Below, piece after piece: positions 15,571 through 22,970 of a stretch of 27,782 nt of DNA. The number at the start of each line of letters is the position of its first letter. Position 1 is the stretch's first letter. The stretch is from Desulfobacterales bacterium (GTDB lineage: Bacteria; Desulfobacterota; Desulfobacteria; Desulfobacterales; C00003060). Below the pieces are notes generated by a model. That model had not been told where the DNA came from and did no database searches. It was given only the letters and a program-made list of their open reading frames with translations. The translations under genes were made by a program, and so were the position numbers. Location of the stretch: the NCBI GenBank assembly GCA_020347085.1, contig CP070769.1, positions 2,290,595 through 2,318,376 of the forward strand. Direction: 5' to 3'.

Positions 15571-16950
15571 ATGAAGGTTAAGCGTGTTCTCTGGGTGCTA
15601 CTCCTGCTGACCGTTTTTTTTGAATTGACCGGCCCACACACACTGTTGAGCCAAACTGAAATCCAGCCAGAGGGAACGGAGGCTGTCAGCCAGCCGGCGG
15701 CCGACCATGAGCCTGCCACAACTCCTATCAAGACGACAAAAATTGGTGAAGCTGGCAAGAAGATAGGCAAAGGGATCGACCGACTCGGTGAGAAGGCTTC
15801 TTCACACCTGGGAAGTTGGATCAATACAAAGGTCTTTGCAGGCATTACGTGGCTGAAACTCAGTGTTTGTCTCCTCCTGGTCTTTTCCGTACTCCTTGCG
15901 GAGCGTATCGTGGGATGGATGGTCAACGCACAAATCCGTCGATTCGCCCCACAGGAGGGGGCTGTTTCCTGGAAAAGTTTACTGCTCTCTGCTCTCTCCA
16001 GGCCTCTTTCCCTCTTTATCTGGGCCTACGGAATATACTGGGCTATCTCGCCCTTGTTTATCCATTTCCGAACCCCAGAGGGGGCTAATCTTGTCGAGCT
16101 TGTATCTCAGAAAGCGGCCAATATGGCAGGCGCTTTCGCCATTCTTTGGTTCATCTATCGCCTGATTGCCATAGTAGACGTCCAGATCAAGAAATGGGCA
16201 GCTTCTACGGAAAGCACCATAGATGATGTGCTAGCGCCTCTTGTAGGGAAAACTCTCCGTGTCTTCATCATTGTGATCGGAGGCATTATCATCATTCAGA
16301 ACTTAACTGGGATAAAAATAGGCCCTTTGCTTGCCTCTCTGGGAATAGGTGGTCTGGCAGTGGCATTGGCTGCGAGAGAACCTATTGCGAACTTCTTTGG
16401 TACACTGACGATCCTGTTTGACAAGCCCTTCCAAGTGGGGGAAAGAATCGTCGTTGACAACCACGATGGCGTCGTAGAATCGGTCGGGTTTAGGAGTTCT
16501 CGGATTCGGACGTTGAACGGCCACCTGGTTTCTATTCCAAATGAAAAGATAGTCAATTCCAATGTAGAAAACATTGGCCAAAGGCCTTACATCCGTTGGC
16601 TGACCAACATCACGATCACCTACGACACAGCGCCGGACAAAGTTGAAAAGGCCGTTCAAATCATCCGGGAAATCCTCGAAAACCATGAAGGCATGAAAGA
16701 GGATTTTCCTCCAAGGGTATTCTTTAACGGCTTCAATGATTGGAGCCTTAACATCTTAGTCATTGCCTGGTATCATTCGCCCGACTACTGGGCCTACCAG
16801 GGCTGGCTGCAAAAAACGTGTCTCGAAATCATGCACAGGTTTGAAGCGGAAGGCATTGAGTTTGCATTTCCAACCCATACGGTCTATGTGGCGAACGACG
16901 ATAAACGGCAACTCAAACTGCAAATGTTGGCAGGGAAAAAGGTCGTATAG
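15571..16950 (+). CDS. mscS: Small-conductance mechanosensitive channel (MscS family)
   Basis: A 459-residue inner-membrane channel that opens under membrane tension to release solutes after osmotic downshock. An N-terminal signal-like helix (1-28) and a polar segment (30-90) precede membrane helices near 92-117, 136-164, 183-204 and 231-245. The pore helix (250-275) is Gly/Ala-rich (GPLLASLGIGGLAVALAA), followed by the MscS beta domain (285-350: FQVGERIVVDNHDGVVESVG, SIPNEKIVNSNVEN). It is longer than the 286-residue E. coli MscS. I start it at ATG 15571, after AATGGAGG, because the frame's earlier ATG at 15508 lies inside a dispersed repeat. An operon for possible compatible-solute synthesis lies divergently upstream, which fits an osmotic theme, though that link is inferred. 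Confidence 0.92.
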   Translation: MKVKRVLWVLLLLTVFFELTGPHTLLSQTEIQPEGTEAVSQPAADHEPATTPIKTTKIGEAGKKIGKGIDRLGEKASSHLGSWINTKVFAGITWLKLSVCLLLVFSVLLAERIVGWMVNAQIRRFAPQEGAVSWKSLLLSALSRPLSLFIWAYGIYWAISPLFIHFRTPEGANLVELVSQKAANMAGAFAILWFIYRLIAIVDVQIKKWAASTESTIDDVLAPLVGKTLRVFIIVIGGIIIIQNLTGIKIGPLLASLGIGGLAVALAAREPIANFFGTLTILFDKPFQVGERIVVDNHDGVVESVGFRSSRIRTLNGHLVSIPNEKIVNSNVENIGQRPYIRWLTNITITYDTAPDKVEKAVQIIREILENHEGMKEDFPPRVFFNGFNDWSLNILVIAWYHSPDYWAYQGWLQKTCLEIMHRFEAEGIEFAFPTHTVYVANDDKRQLKLQMLAGKKVV

Positions 16951-17180
16951 CCGGTCAAATCTTGACGTTCCGTTGAAGGACCCCAAACATGACGCAAATG
17001 CCTCCCCTTGGCTTTCCGGAGTGTACATCCCTTGTGTGGCAATTCGCGTAACCCCACTTCATTATATTACTGCCATTTTCCTCCACCCCACGTAGGCCAT
17101 TGGTCACTTTTCATGACTCTTTCACGTCTTGAACCGCCATACCCTTGTTGAGACCAAGCGACCGTAAGTTGAAGCTCCCT

Positions 17181-17232
17181 GCAGTCTTGACAAGTCAGGA
17201 CGGAGAATGCGCTCGCTGTTGCAGTTCATTCA
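17181..17232 (+). repeat. Dispersed palindromic repeat, copy 3 of 4
   Basis: GTCTTGAC (17184-17191) pairs with GTCAGGAC (17194-17201). Compared with copy 1, two base pairs have changed on both sides (C-G to T-A, T-A to C-G) and one has become G-U, so the palindrome is maintained rather than merely copied. The tail GAATGCGCTCGCTGTTGCAG is conserved. It ends 3 bp before the -24 element for PilZ copy 2. Confidence 0.8.
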
Positions 17233-17234
17233 CG

Positions 17235-17250
17235 TGGCATGACTTTTGCT
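17235..17250 (+). promoter_or_regulatory. Sigma-54 (-24/-12) promoter of PilZ copy 2
   Basis: TGGCATG-ACTT-TTGCT has the invariant GG (17236-17237) and GC (17248-17249) exactly 10 nt apart, and differs from the TGGCACG-N4-TTGCW consensus at one base. Transcription would start near 17261, about 46 nt before the PilZ start codon. An enhancer-binding activator would be required; none is in the window. Confidence 0.65.
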
Positions 17251-17306
17251 TGCCATAACAGACATTTCTGCCCTCTCGATAATAAATATAGTGAAGAGGT
17301 TGCCAC

Positions 17307-17684
17307 ATGACGAATACAAAAGAGCGCGTCGAGCGACGCAAACACAGGCGCTTCCTGGTCCAGGAGGGTGCTTATGTCATACTCAGCCCTTCTGATACCG
17401 GAGCGGGTCGACTAAAAAATATTAGCATGGGTGGACTTATGTTTGAGTATGTGAGTCTGAAAGCGCCATCAATCAACGCAACCGAGCTGGAGATATTTGT
17501 CACCGACAGTCTTTTTCGTTTGCATCAAATACCATGTCAAAGCGTTTGGGATTTGCCAATCTACAAAAGTCCCACATTTTCCTTACAGAAGAGGCGATGT
17601 GGCGTGCAATTTGGGGACCTGTCGCCTCACCAGTTATCTCGGTTGGAATATTTTATCCAGAACCACACGACAGGCGAGGCGTGA
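17307..17684 (+). CDS. PilZ domain protein (copy 2)
   Basis: A 125-residue paralogue of the protein at 504-878. The R11-x3-R15 motif is intact, but the second motif reads N38-I-S40-M-G-G43, with Asn replacing the usual Asp, so c-di-GMP binding may be weakened or retained. The C-terminal RRCGVQFGDLSPHQL is shared with copy 1. The ATG follows AAGAGG at about 7 nt. A strong sigma-54 site and a dispersed palindromic repeat lie just upstream. As in the first island, a small Cys-rich gene follows about 0.7 kb downstream in the same direction. DNA similarity to copy 1 persists into the last codons (GGAATATTTTAT), supporting a segmental duplication. Confidence 0.85.
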   Translation: MTNTKERVERRKHRRFLVQEGAYVILSPSDTGAGRLKNISMGGLMFEYVSLKAPSINATELEIFVTDSLFRLHQIPCQSVWDLPIYKSPTFSLQKRRCGVQFGDLSPHQLSRLEYFIQNHTTGEA

Positions 17685-18391
17685 GGTCACGAGCCAGTTC
17701 AACGGTGAAGCCTCCCAGCCCTGAATGACAGGGGTTCTAACTAAAGGCAGCGCGTCGATGCTGATGACTCTGTGTATCTTGGTGCTGTTTCTAGGATTAT
17801 AGCTCCAAGCTCTTGAAATGACAAAGAATATCGGTTTACTCCTGAAGCGGAAAGCCTTGACGTTAATGTGCGCCTTCGACCAAATTGCCACATTCTAATG
17901 TCAAAGAACTGACGCAAAGCCAGTAATGGTTGTCCTTGAGCTTACCAGCTCTGAACTCCAAGCACCCCTACTACCCATAGACTACCGGAGCCCCCTCAGC
18001 AGTACTGGGTTTACTTGGATCTTCTATGTCAGCATCCTGACGTTCCCCTGGTTTTTAAAACACGGACACCTATGAAGCCTGACGTTTTTCTCTTTTCGCC
18101 ATGGCCTCCTTTCCTGATGCCCTTCGTGACTGTCTACCCATCCTTGAGGCTTTTTTGCGCCCTCTGCTTCCTTGACTTTTTTTGCATTATGCTTACTTTG
18201 ACATAGAAGATCGGCTGTTGGCCAACGTGGCCCTCTGCCGTTTTCCTTTTTCCTCTCTTATCCCTGGGGGCTGCGATATAGTCTGAAAGGCTTCCCCCCT
18301 TCCCCTGCTATATCCTCCAGTTCCCAGGGACCATTTTTTCGTGATGGCCAACCGTCTCACCGCACCTGAAACATGTCCAAGGTGGCTGGGG
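17685..18391. other. Gene-free region between PilZ copy 2 and Cys-rich gene 3
   Basis: No supported gene is seen in about 0.7 kb. The last 200 bp resemble the sequence before Cys-rich gene 1: TTTGACATA near 18197 and 1900, a GTTGG-CA-GGCCCT stretch, then CTATATCCTCCAG followed by TTCCCAGGGA. The rest shows nothing recognisable. Confidence 0.5.
18261..18330 (+). promoter_or_regulatory. Leader hairpin upstream of Cys-rich gene 3
   Basis: TCCCTGGGGGCTG (18261-18273) pairs with CAGTTCCCAGGGA (18318-18330) over 13 bp including two adjacent G-U pairs. ATATAG with CTATAT adds six more pairs beyond a small internal loop. The right arm ends 62 nt before the ATG at 18392. It is homologous to the hairpin at 1961-2030, where the same positions form A-U pairs. 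Confidence 0.5.
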
Positions 18392-18613
18392 ATGGATCAA
18401 GAACATAGGCTGGAAATAGAGGAGATCATAGATAGCTTGGAATGCCCCTACGATTTCAAATGGTACAAACAGGAAAGCGAGAATCTCTGCAAGGCACGAG
18501 ATGTTGGACTGGAAACATTCGTGGAGTGCCTCGAAGAACATCCCCATGAGTGCCCATTTTCAATGTATCTTGCTGGTATCCATTATTGCAAATGGCCCTG
18601 TCTACATCGTTAA
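18392..18613 (+). CDS. Small Cys-rich protein, paralogue 3 (C terminus frameshifted)
   Basis: A 73-residue member of the family at 2093 and 2970. It keeps NLCKARDVGL, ECLE, CPFS and HYCK with identical C-x12-C-x7-C-x11-C spacing; the last Cys of the YCKC motif is Trp. I use ATG 18392 because AAGGTGG precedes it by about 6 nt, homology begins there, and the leader hairpin is then at the same distance as in copy 1. The in-frame GTG at 18341 has no ribosome site. After CKW the sequence is about 5 nt shorter than in the paralogues. The ancestral tail (VYIVKKLKR) remains readable in another frame at 18600-18629, while the actual frame ends with PCLHR. The acidic N terminus differs from the basic one of copy 1. 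Function unknown. Confidence 0.65.
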   Translation: MDQEHRLEIEEIIDSLECPYDFKWYKQESENLCKARDVGLETFVECLEEHPHECPFSMYLAGIHYCKWPCLHR

Positions 18614-18783
18614 GAAACTGAAAAGGTAACATGTAGTTTTTCTTCACTCAACGGCTTGTCTATACTTGTTACTAAAAACTTCCATGCCTTTCCTTTCTGT
18701 CACCCTCGCCTGAATGTTCTAGAATCATGCTCTTTCTGTTCGTTGTTTTAAGGCTTTCGCAAATATGTCGGATAAGGACAACT

Positions 18784-18800
18784 TGGCATGAATTATGCAT
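18784..18800 (+). promoter_or_regulatory. Sigma-54 (-24/-12) promoter of the small membrane protein
   Basis: TGGCATG-AATT-ATGCAT has GG (18785-18786) and GC (18797-18798) 10 nt apart, with two mismatches to TGGCACG-N4-TTGCW. The expected start near 18810 leaves a leader of about 19 nt holding AAAGGAG before the ATG at 18829, a compact and plausible arrangement. Confidence 0.55.
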
Positions 18801-18828
18801 ATTCCAGGCAAACATAAAGGAGCCTATC

Positions 18829-19155
18829 ATGTGGTCAGACCTCTTCTTGGCACTGAAAGCCATGGATTTCGAACAGGCCAATAAGATCCTCTCCGGTATG
18901 GATGCCCTGGCGACTTTGATGAATCCATGGGTAATTGCTGTCATAGTCATTATCTCTATTGTCCTGTTAATGCGCTACGGAGACCGGGCGGTGATAACTT
19001 TTTTGTCATTTCCTGCGTTTATGGTCCTGTTTCAGAAGACAGTTCAAGGCATGGATGTCATGCAACTGGAACACAGTAGCCAAAATTTGCTGATTTTCAT
19101 TGGTGGATTTCTGGTCATTGCAGGAGTAAATGTTTACTTCCACTTTGTTCGTTGA
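18829..19155 (+). CDS. Small membrane protein of unknown function
   Basis: A 108-residue protein. The ATG at 18829 sits 6 nt after AAAGGAG; the open frame extends upstream to 18727, but that part overlaps the promoter and lacks a ribosome site. Residues 1-30 are soluble and amphipathic. Three hydrophobic stretches follow at about 33-47 (WVIAVIVIISIVLLM), 53-64 and 85-103 (LLIFIGGFLVIAGVNVYF). No family motif is recognised. It closes the second PilZ/Cys-rich stretch and converges with glnS. Its sigma-54 promoter, like that of PilZ copy 2, suggests shared regulation. Confidence 0.7.
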   Translation: MWSDLFLALKAMDFEQANKILSGMDALATLMNPWVIAVIVIISIVLLMRYGDRAVITFLSFPAFMVLFQKTVQGMDVMQLEHSSQNLLIFIGGFLVIAGVNVYFHFVR

Positions 19156-19176
19156 TTGCCCACTGTGTTGCCTACC

Positions 19177-19230
19177 TCCATATTCAGCCTTCTGTGCGAA
19201 ATAACGGCCTCTGCGGGTCCTGTTTTCGGC
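19177..19230. repeat. Block resembling 3816-3867
   Basis: Both blocks read CCATA...CTTTCT/CCTTCTGTG, then GAAATA-CCGGC or ATAACGGCC, CTGT/CTGC and finally CCTGTTTT. The similarity marks the 3' ends of the two PilZ/Cys-rich stretches and suggests that the duplication reached this far. Identity is moderate and was judged by eye. Confidence 0.35.
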
Positions 19231-19395
19231 TTGAAGCTCCCTGTATTATAAACGTTAACCCCGGCTGAGTTTAGAGATCGTCCAGTGGTTTTAGAGCGTC
19301 AAGACGTCATCTTTCGATGGGTTTCCTGGATTAGCAAGGAAAGGTGTGGAATGAATATGCAGTGGATGGGGTCCTTCTTGTCCTACGACCCGTGT

Positions 19396-21147
19396 CTACT
19401 TTTGCTTTTGCTCTTTCTTCTCAATCTTGGCCCATGAATCGCGCAACGTAACAGTCCGATTAAACATAAGGGTTTTGTCGGACGAATCAACGGAATCGAC
19501 ACAGAAATAGCCAAGTCTTTCAAACTGGTAGACGCTTCCTGGTTCTGCATGTGATAGACTAGGTTCAATGGCGCATGACGTCACCACCTGCAAGGAGTTC
19601 GGATTCAAATAAGTCTTGAAATCGGCACCATCCTTTTCTCCGTCTGGATTCGCTATTTCAAAGAGACGATCGTACAGGCGCACTTCAGCCTCGAGCGAAT
19701 GAGCAGCCGAAACCCAGTGAAGTGTTCCTCTCACCTTCCGTCCGTCTTTTGACCAGCCACCTCGCGTCTCGGGATCATAGGTGCAGTGCAGCTCAGCGAC
19801 TTCGCCGGTCTGCTCATCCTTAACCACTCCCACACATGTGATATAATACGCGTATCTTAGCCGCACCTCACGACCCGGGGCCAAACGGAAGAACTTTTTC
19901 GGTGGATCCTCACGAAAATCCTCTCGTTCGATGTACAGCACTTGGGAGAAAGGAACCTTACGTGTACCCATACTGGGATCCTCCGGGTTGTTTATGGCGT
20001 CCAACTCCTCCACCTGGTCTTCTGGATAATTGTCAATGACTACACGAAGTGGGCGCAACACGCCCATGACACGTGGCGCTCGCTTGTTTAAATCTTCGCG
20101 GACACAATACTCGAGTAAAGCCATGTCGACGATACTATCCCTCTTGGCTACTCCGATGCGCTCACAAAAGTTTCGAATCGACTCTGGTGTGTAGCCCCGC
20201 CTCCGCATACCCGATATAGTAGGCATCCGCGGATCATCCCACCCGGAGACATCCCCCTGCTCTACCAATTGAACGAGCTTTCTCTTACTCAAAACGGTGT
20301 AGCTGAGATTGAGACGAGCAAATTCAATCTGCTGTGGATGACAATCCACGTTCAATTGGTCAAGGATCCAGTCGTACAAAGGGCGATTATCTTCGAATTC
20401 TAGGGTGCAAATAGAATGCGTGATCCCTTCAATGGAATCCGAAAGGCAATGACTAAAGTCGTACATCGGATAAATGCACCATTTACTGCCCGTCCGATGA
20501 TGATCGACCTTTCGGATGCGGTAGATAGTTGGATCTCGCATGTTCAAATTTGGAGATGTCATATCAATCTTTGCTCGAAGCACGTGAGCGCCGTCCTCGA
20601 ATTCTCCTGCCCGCATGCGCTCGAACAAGTCCAAGTTCTCTTCGACCGAACGTGGACGATACGGACTGTCCTTGCCCGGCTTAGTCAAGGTACCTCGATA
20701 CTCTCTGATTTGATCTGCGCTCAAACTGCAAACATACGCCTTGCCATCCTTGATCAGCTGCACGGCATATTCATAAAGTTGATCAAAGTAGTCAGACGTG
20801 TAGAACAGCCGATCACCCCAATCGAATCCAATCCACCGAACGTCTGACTTGATTGATTCTACATATTCAACGTCCTCTTTGGTAGGATTGGTATCATCGA
20901 ATCGTACATTGCAAAGGCCGCCGAATTCAGCTGCCAGGCTGAAATTGAGGCAGATTGATTTGGCGTGTCCAATGTGCAAATACCCATTAGGCTCCGGTGG
21001 GAACCGCGTATGAACTCGGCCATTGTTCTTTTTTGCCTCAACGTCTTCAGCAATGATATTGCGGATGAAATTGGGCGGAGGGGTAAACTTGGTTGCAGTC
21101 ACATTCACAGCATTTTTCTCACTTGGCCTCTTGAGAAACCCTGTCAT
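19396..21147 (-). CDS. glnS: Glutaminyl-tRNA synthetase
   Basis: A 583-residue class I synthetase that charges tRNA-Gln directly with glutamine. It closely follows the E. coli enzyme: FPPEPNGYLHIGHAKS with H58-I-G-H61, RFDDTNPTKEDVEYVESIK, YDFSHCLSDSIEGITHS, the VLSKRK form of KMSKS (285-290), and GWDDPRMPTISGMRRRGYTPESIR. The two C-terminal anticodon-binding beta barrels are present, ending with a short Lys/Gln-rich tail. It has about 20 more N-terminal residues than E. coli GlnRS. No strong ribosome-binding site precedes the ATG, so an internal start is possible. gltX lies 39 bp upstream on the same strand, probably in one operon. Its presence means the GatCAB transamidation route is not needed for Gln-tRNA. 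Confidence 0.97.
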   Translation of the reverse strand: MTGFLKRPSEKNAVNVTATKFTPPPNFIRNIIAEDVEAKKNNGRVHTRFPPEPNGYLHIGHAKSICLNFSLAAEFGGLCNVRFDDTNPTKEDVEYVESIKSDVRWIGFDWGDRLFYTSDYFDQLYEYAVQLIKDGKAYVCSLSADQIREYRGTLTKPGKDSPYRPRSVEENLDLFERMRAGEFEDGAHVLRAKIDMTSPNLNMRDPTIYRIRKVDHHRTGSKWCIYPMYDFSHCLSDSIEGITHSICTLEFEDNRPLYDWILDQLNVDCHPQQIEFARLNLSYTVLSKRKLVQLVEQGDVSGWDDPRMPTISGMRRRGYTPESIRNFCERIGVAKRDSIVDMALLEYCVREDLNKRAPRVMGVLRPLRVVIDNYPEDQVEELDAINNPEDPSMGTRKVPFSQVLYIEREDFREDPPKKFFRLAPGREVRLRYAYYITCVGVVKDEQTGEVAELHCTYDPETRGGWSKDGRKVRGTLHWVSAAHSLEAEVRLYDRLFEIANPDGEKDGADFKTYLNPNSLQVVTSCAIEPSLSHAEPGSVYQFERLGYFCVDSVDSSDKTLMFNRTVTLRDSWAKIEKKEQKQK

Positions 21148-21186
21148 CCGGCTACGCCTGTTACCAAGATATCTAGCGGTGCCTTA

Positions 21187-22662
21187 CTAAAAGAATGTTA
21201 CAGCCTTCCGCAAGCGCTCTACCACACGACGCTGTCCCACGGCTATGAGCACATCAAACAACCCTGGACCTTTTGCCAGGCCCGTGACCGCCGCGCGAAT
21301 GCCATTAATCAATATCCCCGCTTTGATTTCAAACTCTTCAGCCATCTCACGGATCACATGTTCAGCCTCTTCGGCCGTGAACGTTTTCAAGGCTTCCAAG
21401 CGATCCGCCAGGATAGGAAACCACGCTTTCAGTCCTTCGTGCTTCAGGATATTCTTCTCCAGGGCCTTCGGCTCGACAGGGTAGTCTTCTGAAAAATAAG
21501 GGCGACCCAGGGTCACAAAATCGGTGGTCACATGATATCTGCTTCGAATCACGTCGACTGTATGAAGAAACCAATCGCGCTTCATCCCCTCAAAATCCGG
21601 ATCCCACATCCCCGCCTTTTCCAACTCTGCCCTGACGTAAGGCTCAATCTCTTCAACCGGAAGATTTCTCAGGTAATGTGTATTGATACTAATCGCCTTT
21701 GGGTCGGTAAAGAATTTTGGATCGTCCTTCCTCACATCAAAGATGGCATTAGCGCGACTTATGCCTTCGAGAGAAAATGCCTCGATCAGATCTTCCTTAG
21801 AAAAGATCTCTCTTGAATCAGAGGTGGACCATCCCAGAAGGGCCAGATAGTTTACAAATGCCCAGGGCAGGAAACCGTGTTCCTTGTAGAAGTGGACGGC
21901 AACCAATTCGCCGTGCGTCCTTTTTGAGATCTTTGCCTTTTTGGGATCCAAAGTGAGGGACATATGGGCAAATCTTGGAATGGGTGCACCAAGAGCCCTG
22001 TATATCAAGATTTGCTTGGGCGTATTTGCAAGCCCATCCTGTCCGCGAATGACATGGGTGATTCGGTCTCGGATGTCATCCACAGCATTCGAAAGGACAT
22101 ACAGAGGCCGACCATTGGAACGGACGATGACAAAATCTTCTATGTCTTCATACTTTTTCTCAATAAAGCCATAGACCATGTCTTCGAAAAGGACCGAGCC
22201 TTTCCCACGGGGCACCTTCAAACGAACGGTGTACGGCATCCCGGCGGCTTCCTTTTTGCTAATCTCCTCAGATGTTAACCTGCGACAAGTGCCATCGTAC
22301 TGTAACGCAGACTTTTTCTTGCGCGCCTCTTCGCGCTTTTTATCAAGCTCCTCTTTTGTACAAAAACACTTGTATGCATGCCCCAACTGGATGAGTTTCT
22401 GCGCAGCTGCCACATGCTCATTGATGAACTGAGACTGAAAATAAGGGCCTTCATCCCAGGTAATGCTCAACCATTTGAGGCTTTCAATGATCCCACGGAT
22501 CGACTCTTCAGAAGACCTTTCCGCGTCGGTATCCTCGATCCTCAAGATCAACTTGCCACCCGTCTTTTGGGCAAAGAGCCAGTTGAATATGGCTGTTCGG
22601 GCACCCCCGATATGAAGGTATCCACTGGGGCTCGGGGGAAACCGGGTTCGAACCTCTTCCAT
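21187..22662 (-). CDS. gltX: Glutamyl-tRNA synthetase
   Basis: A 491-residue class I synthetase that attaches glutamate to tRNA-Glu. RFPPSPSGYLHIGGARTA holds H17-I-G-G20, RIEDTDAERS binds substrate, and KISKR (244-248) is the KMSKS loop. A zinc-like site is visible as C99-x-C101 and C126 (CFCTKEELD, DGTCR). The C-terminal anticodon-binding domain (about 330-491) is complete. The ATG follows AAGGA at about 10 nt. It is upstream of glnS in a likely two-gene operon. The sequence ahead of it carries several hairpins but no promoter I could place. Confidence 0.97.
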   Translation of the reverse strand: MEEVRTRFPPSPSGYLHIGGARTAIFNWLFAQKTGGKLILRIEDTDAERSSEESIRGIIESLKWLSITWDEGPYFQSQFINEHVAAAQKLIQLGHAYKCFCTKEELDKKREEARKKKSALQYDGTCRRLTSEEISKKEAAGMPYTVRLKVPRGKGSVLFEDMVYGFIEKKYEDIEDFVIVRSNGRPLYVLSNAVDDIRDRITHVIRGQDGLANTPKQILIYRALGAPIPRFAHMSLTLDPKKAKISKRTHGELVAVHFYKEHGFLPWAFVNYLALLGWSTSDSREIFSKEDLIEAFSLEGISRANAIFDVRKDDPKFFTDPKAISINTHYLRNLPVEEIEPYVRAELEKAGMWDPDFEGMKRDWFLHTVDVIRSRYHVTTDFVTLGRPYFSEDYPVEPKALEKNILKHEGLKAWFPILADRLEALKTFTAEEAEHVIREMAEEFEIKAGILINGIRAAVTGLAKGPGLFDVLIAVGQRRVVERLRKAVTFF

Positions 22663-22740
22663 GATATGGAGTCCTTTAGTTGTAAAATCCGTGCCTTTGC
22701 TTGTCTCTCACAGAGCCCACAGAGCCTCAGAGCTTGTCAA

Positions 22741-22767
22741 GCTGAATTGCTGAGAGGGCAATTCAGC
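22741..22767. other. Strong hairpin between the MEMO gene and gltX
   Basis: GCTGAATTGC and GCAATTCAGC form a perfect 10-bp stem with a 7-nt loop. There is no T-run on either side. It lies upstream of gltX on the minus strand and could be part of its leader or a terminator for the MEMO transcript. Confidence 0.4.
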
Positions 22768-22841
22768 CTAAATCCCGCCTAGCGAGACTGACGCAGGAGT
22801 TTTTGTCTGGGTATAAATGCGCCGGCAGGAGCCGAGCATTT

Positions 22842-22873
22842 GGTCTGACTTTTCCCTCTCAAAAAATCAGACC
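22842..22873 (-). terminator. Terminator-like hairpin after the MEMO gene
   Basis: GGTCTGA (22842-22848) pairs with TCAGACC (22867-22873), with T-rich and A-rich inner segments that can extend the stem. It lies about 100 bp beyond the MEMO stop. A further palindrome, CCCGAT-CG-ATCGGG at 22911-22924, resembles the core of the dispersed repeats. No clear poly-T follows, so factor-independent termination is uncertain. Confidence 0.35.
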
Positions 22874-22970
22874 CAAGATTATCTCGGTGATGTCTGTGGA
22901 CTCGCGTGACCCCGATCGATCGGGAGAGCGGGCGAGAGAGCCCTCTTTGCTGCCGAGTCATACTGTCTCG

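Larger units (their letters stand above)
16951..17306. other. Intergenic region upstream of PilZ copy 2
   Basis: This 356-bp gap contains no gene. It ends with the third 50-bp repeat (17181-17232) abutting a sigma-54 type promoter (17235-17250). The rest shows nothing recognisable. Confidence 0.5.

Noticed and set aside
18341..18391. Upstream GTG/ATG start for Cys-rich gene 3
   Set aside because: No ribosome site; homology, an AAGGTGG site and the conserved leader distance all favour 18392.
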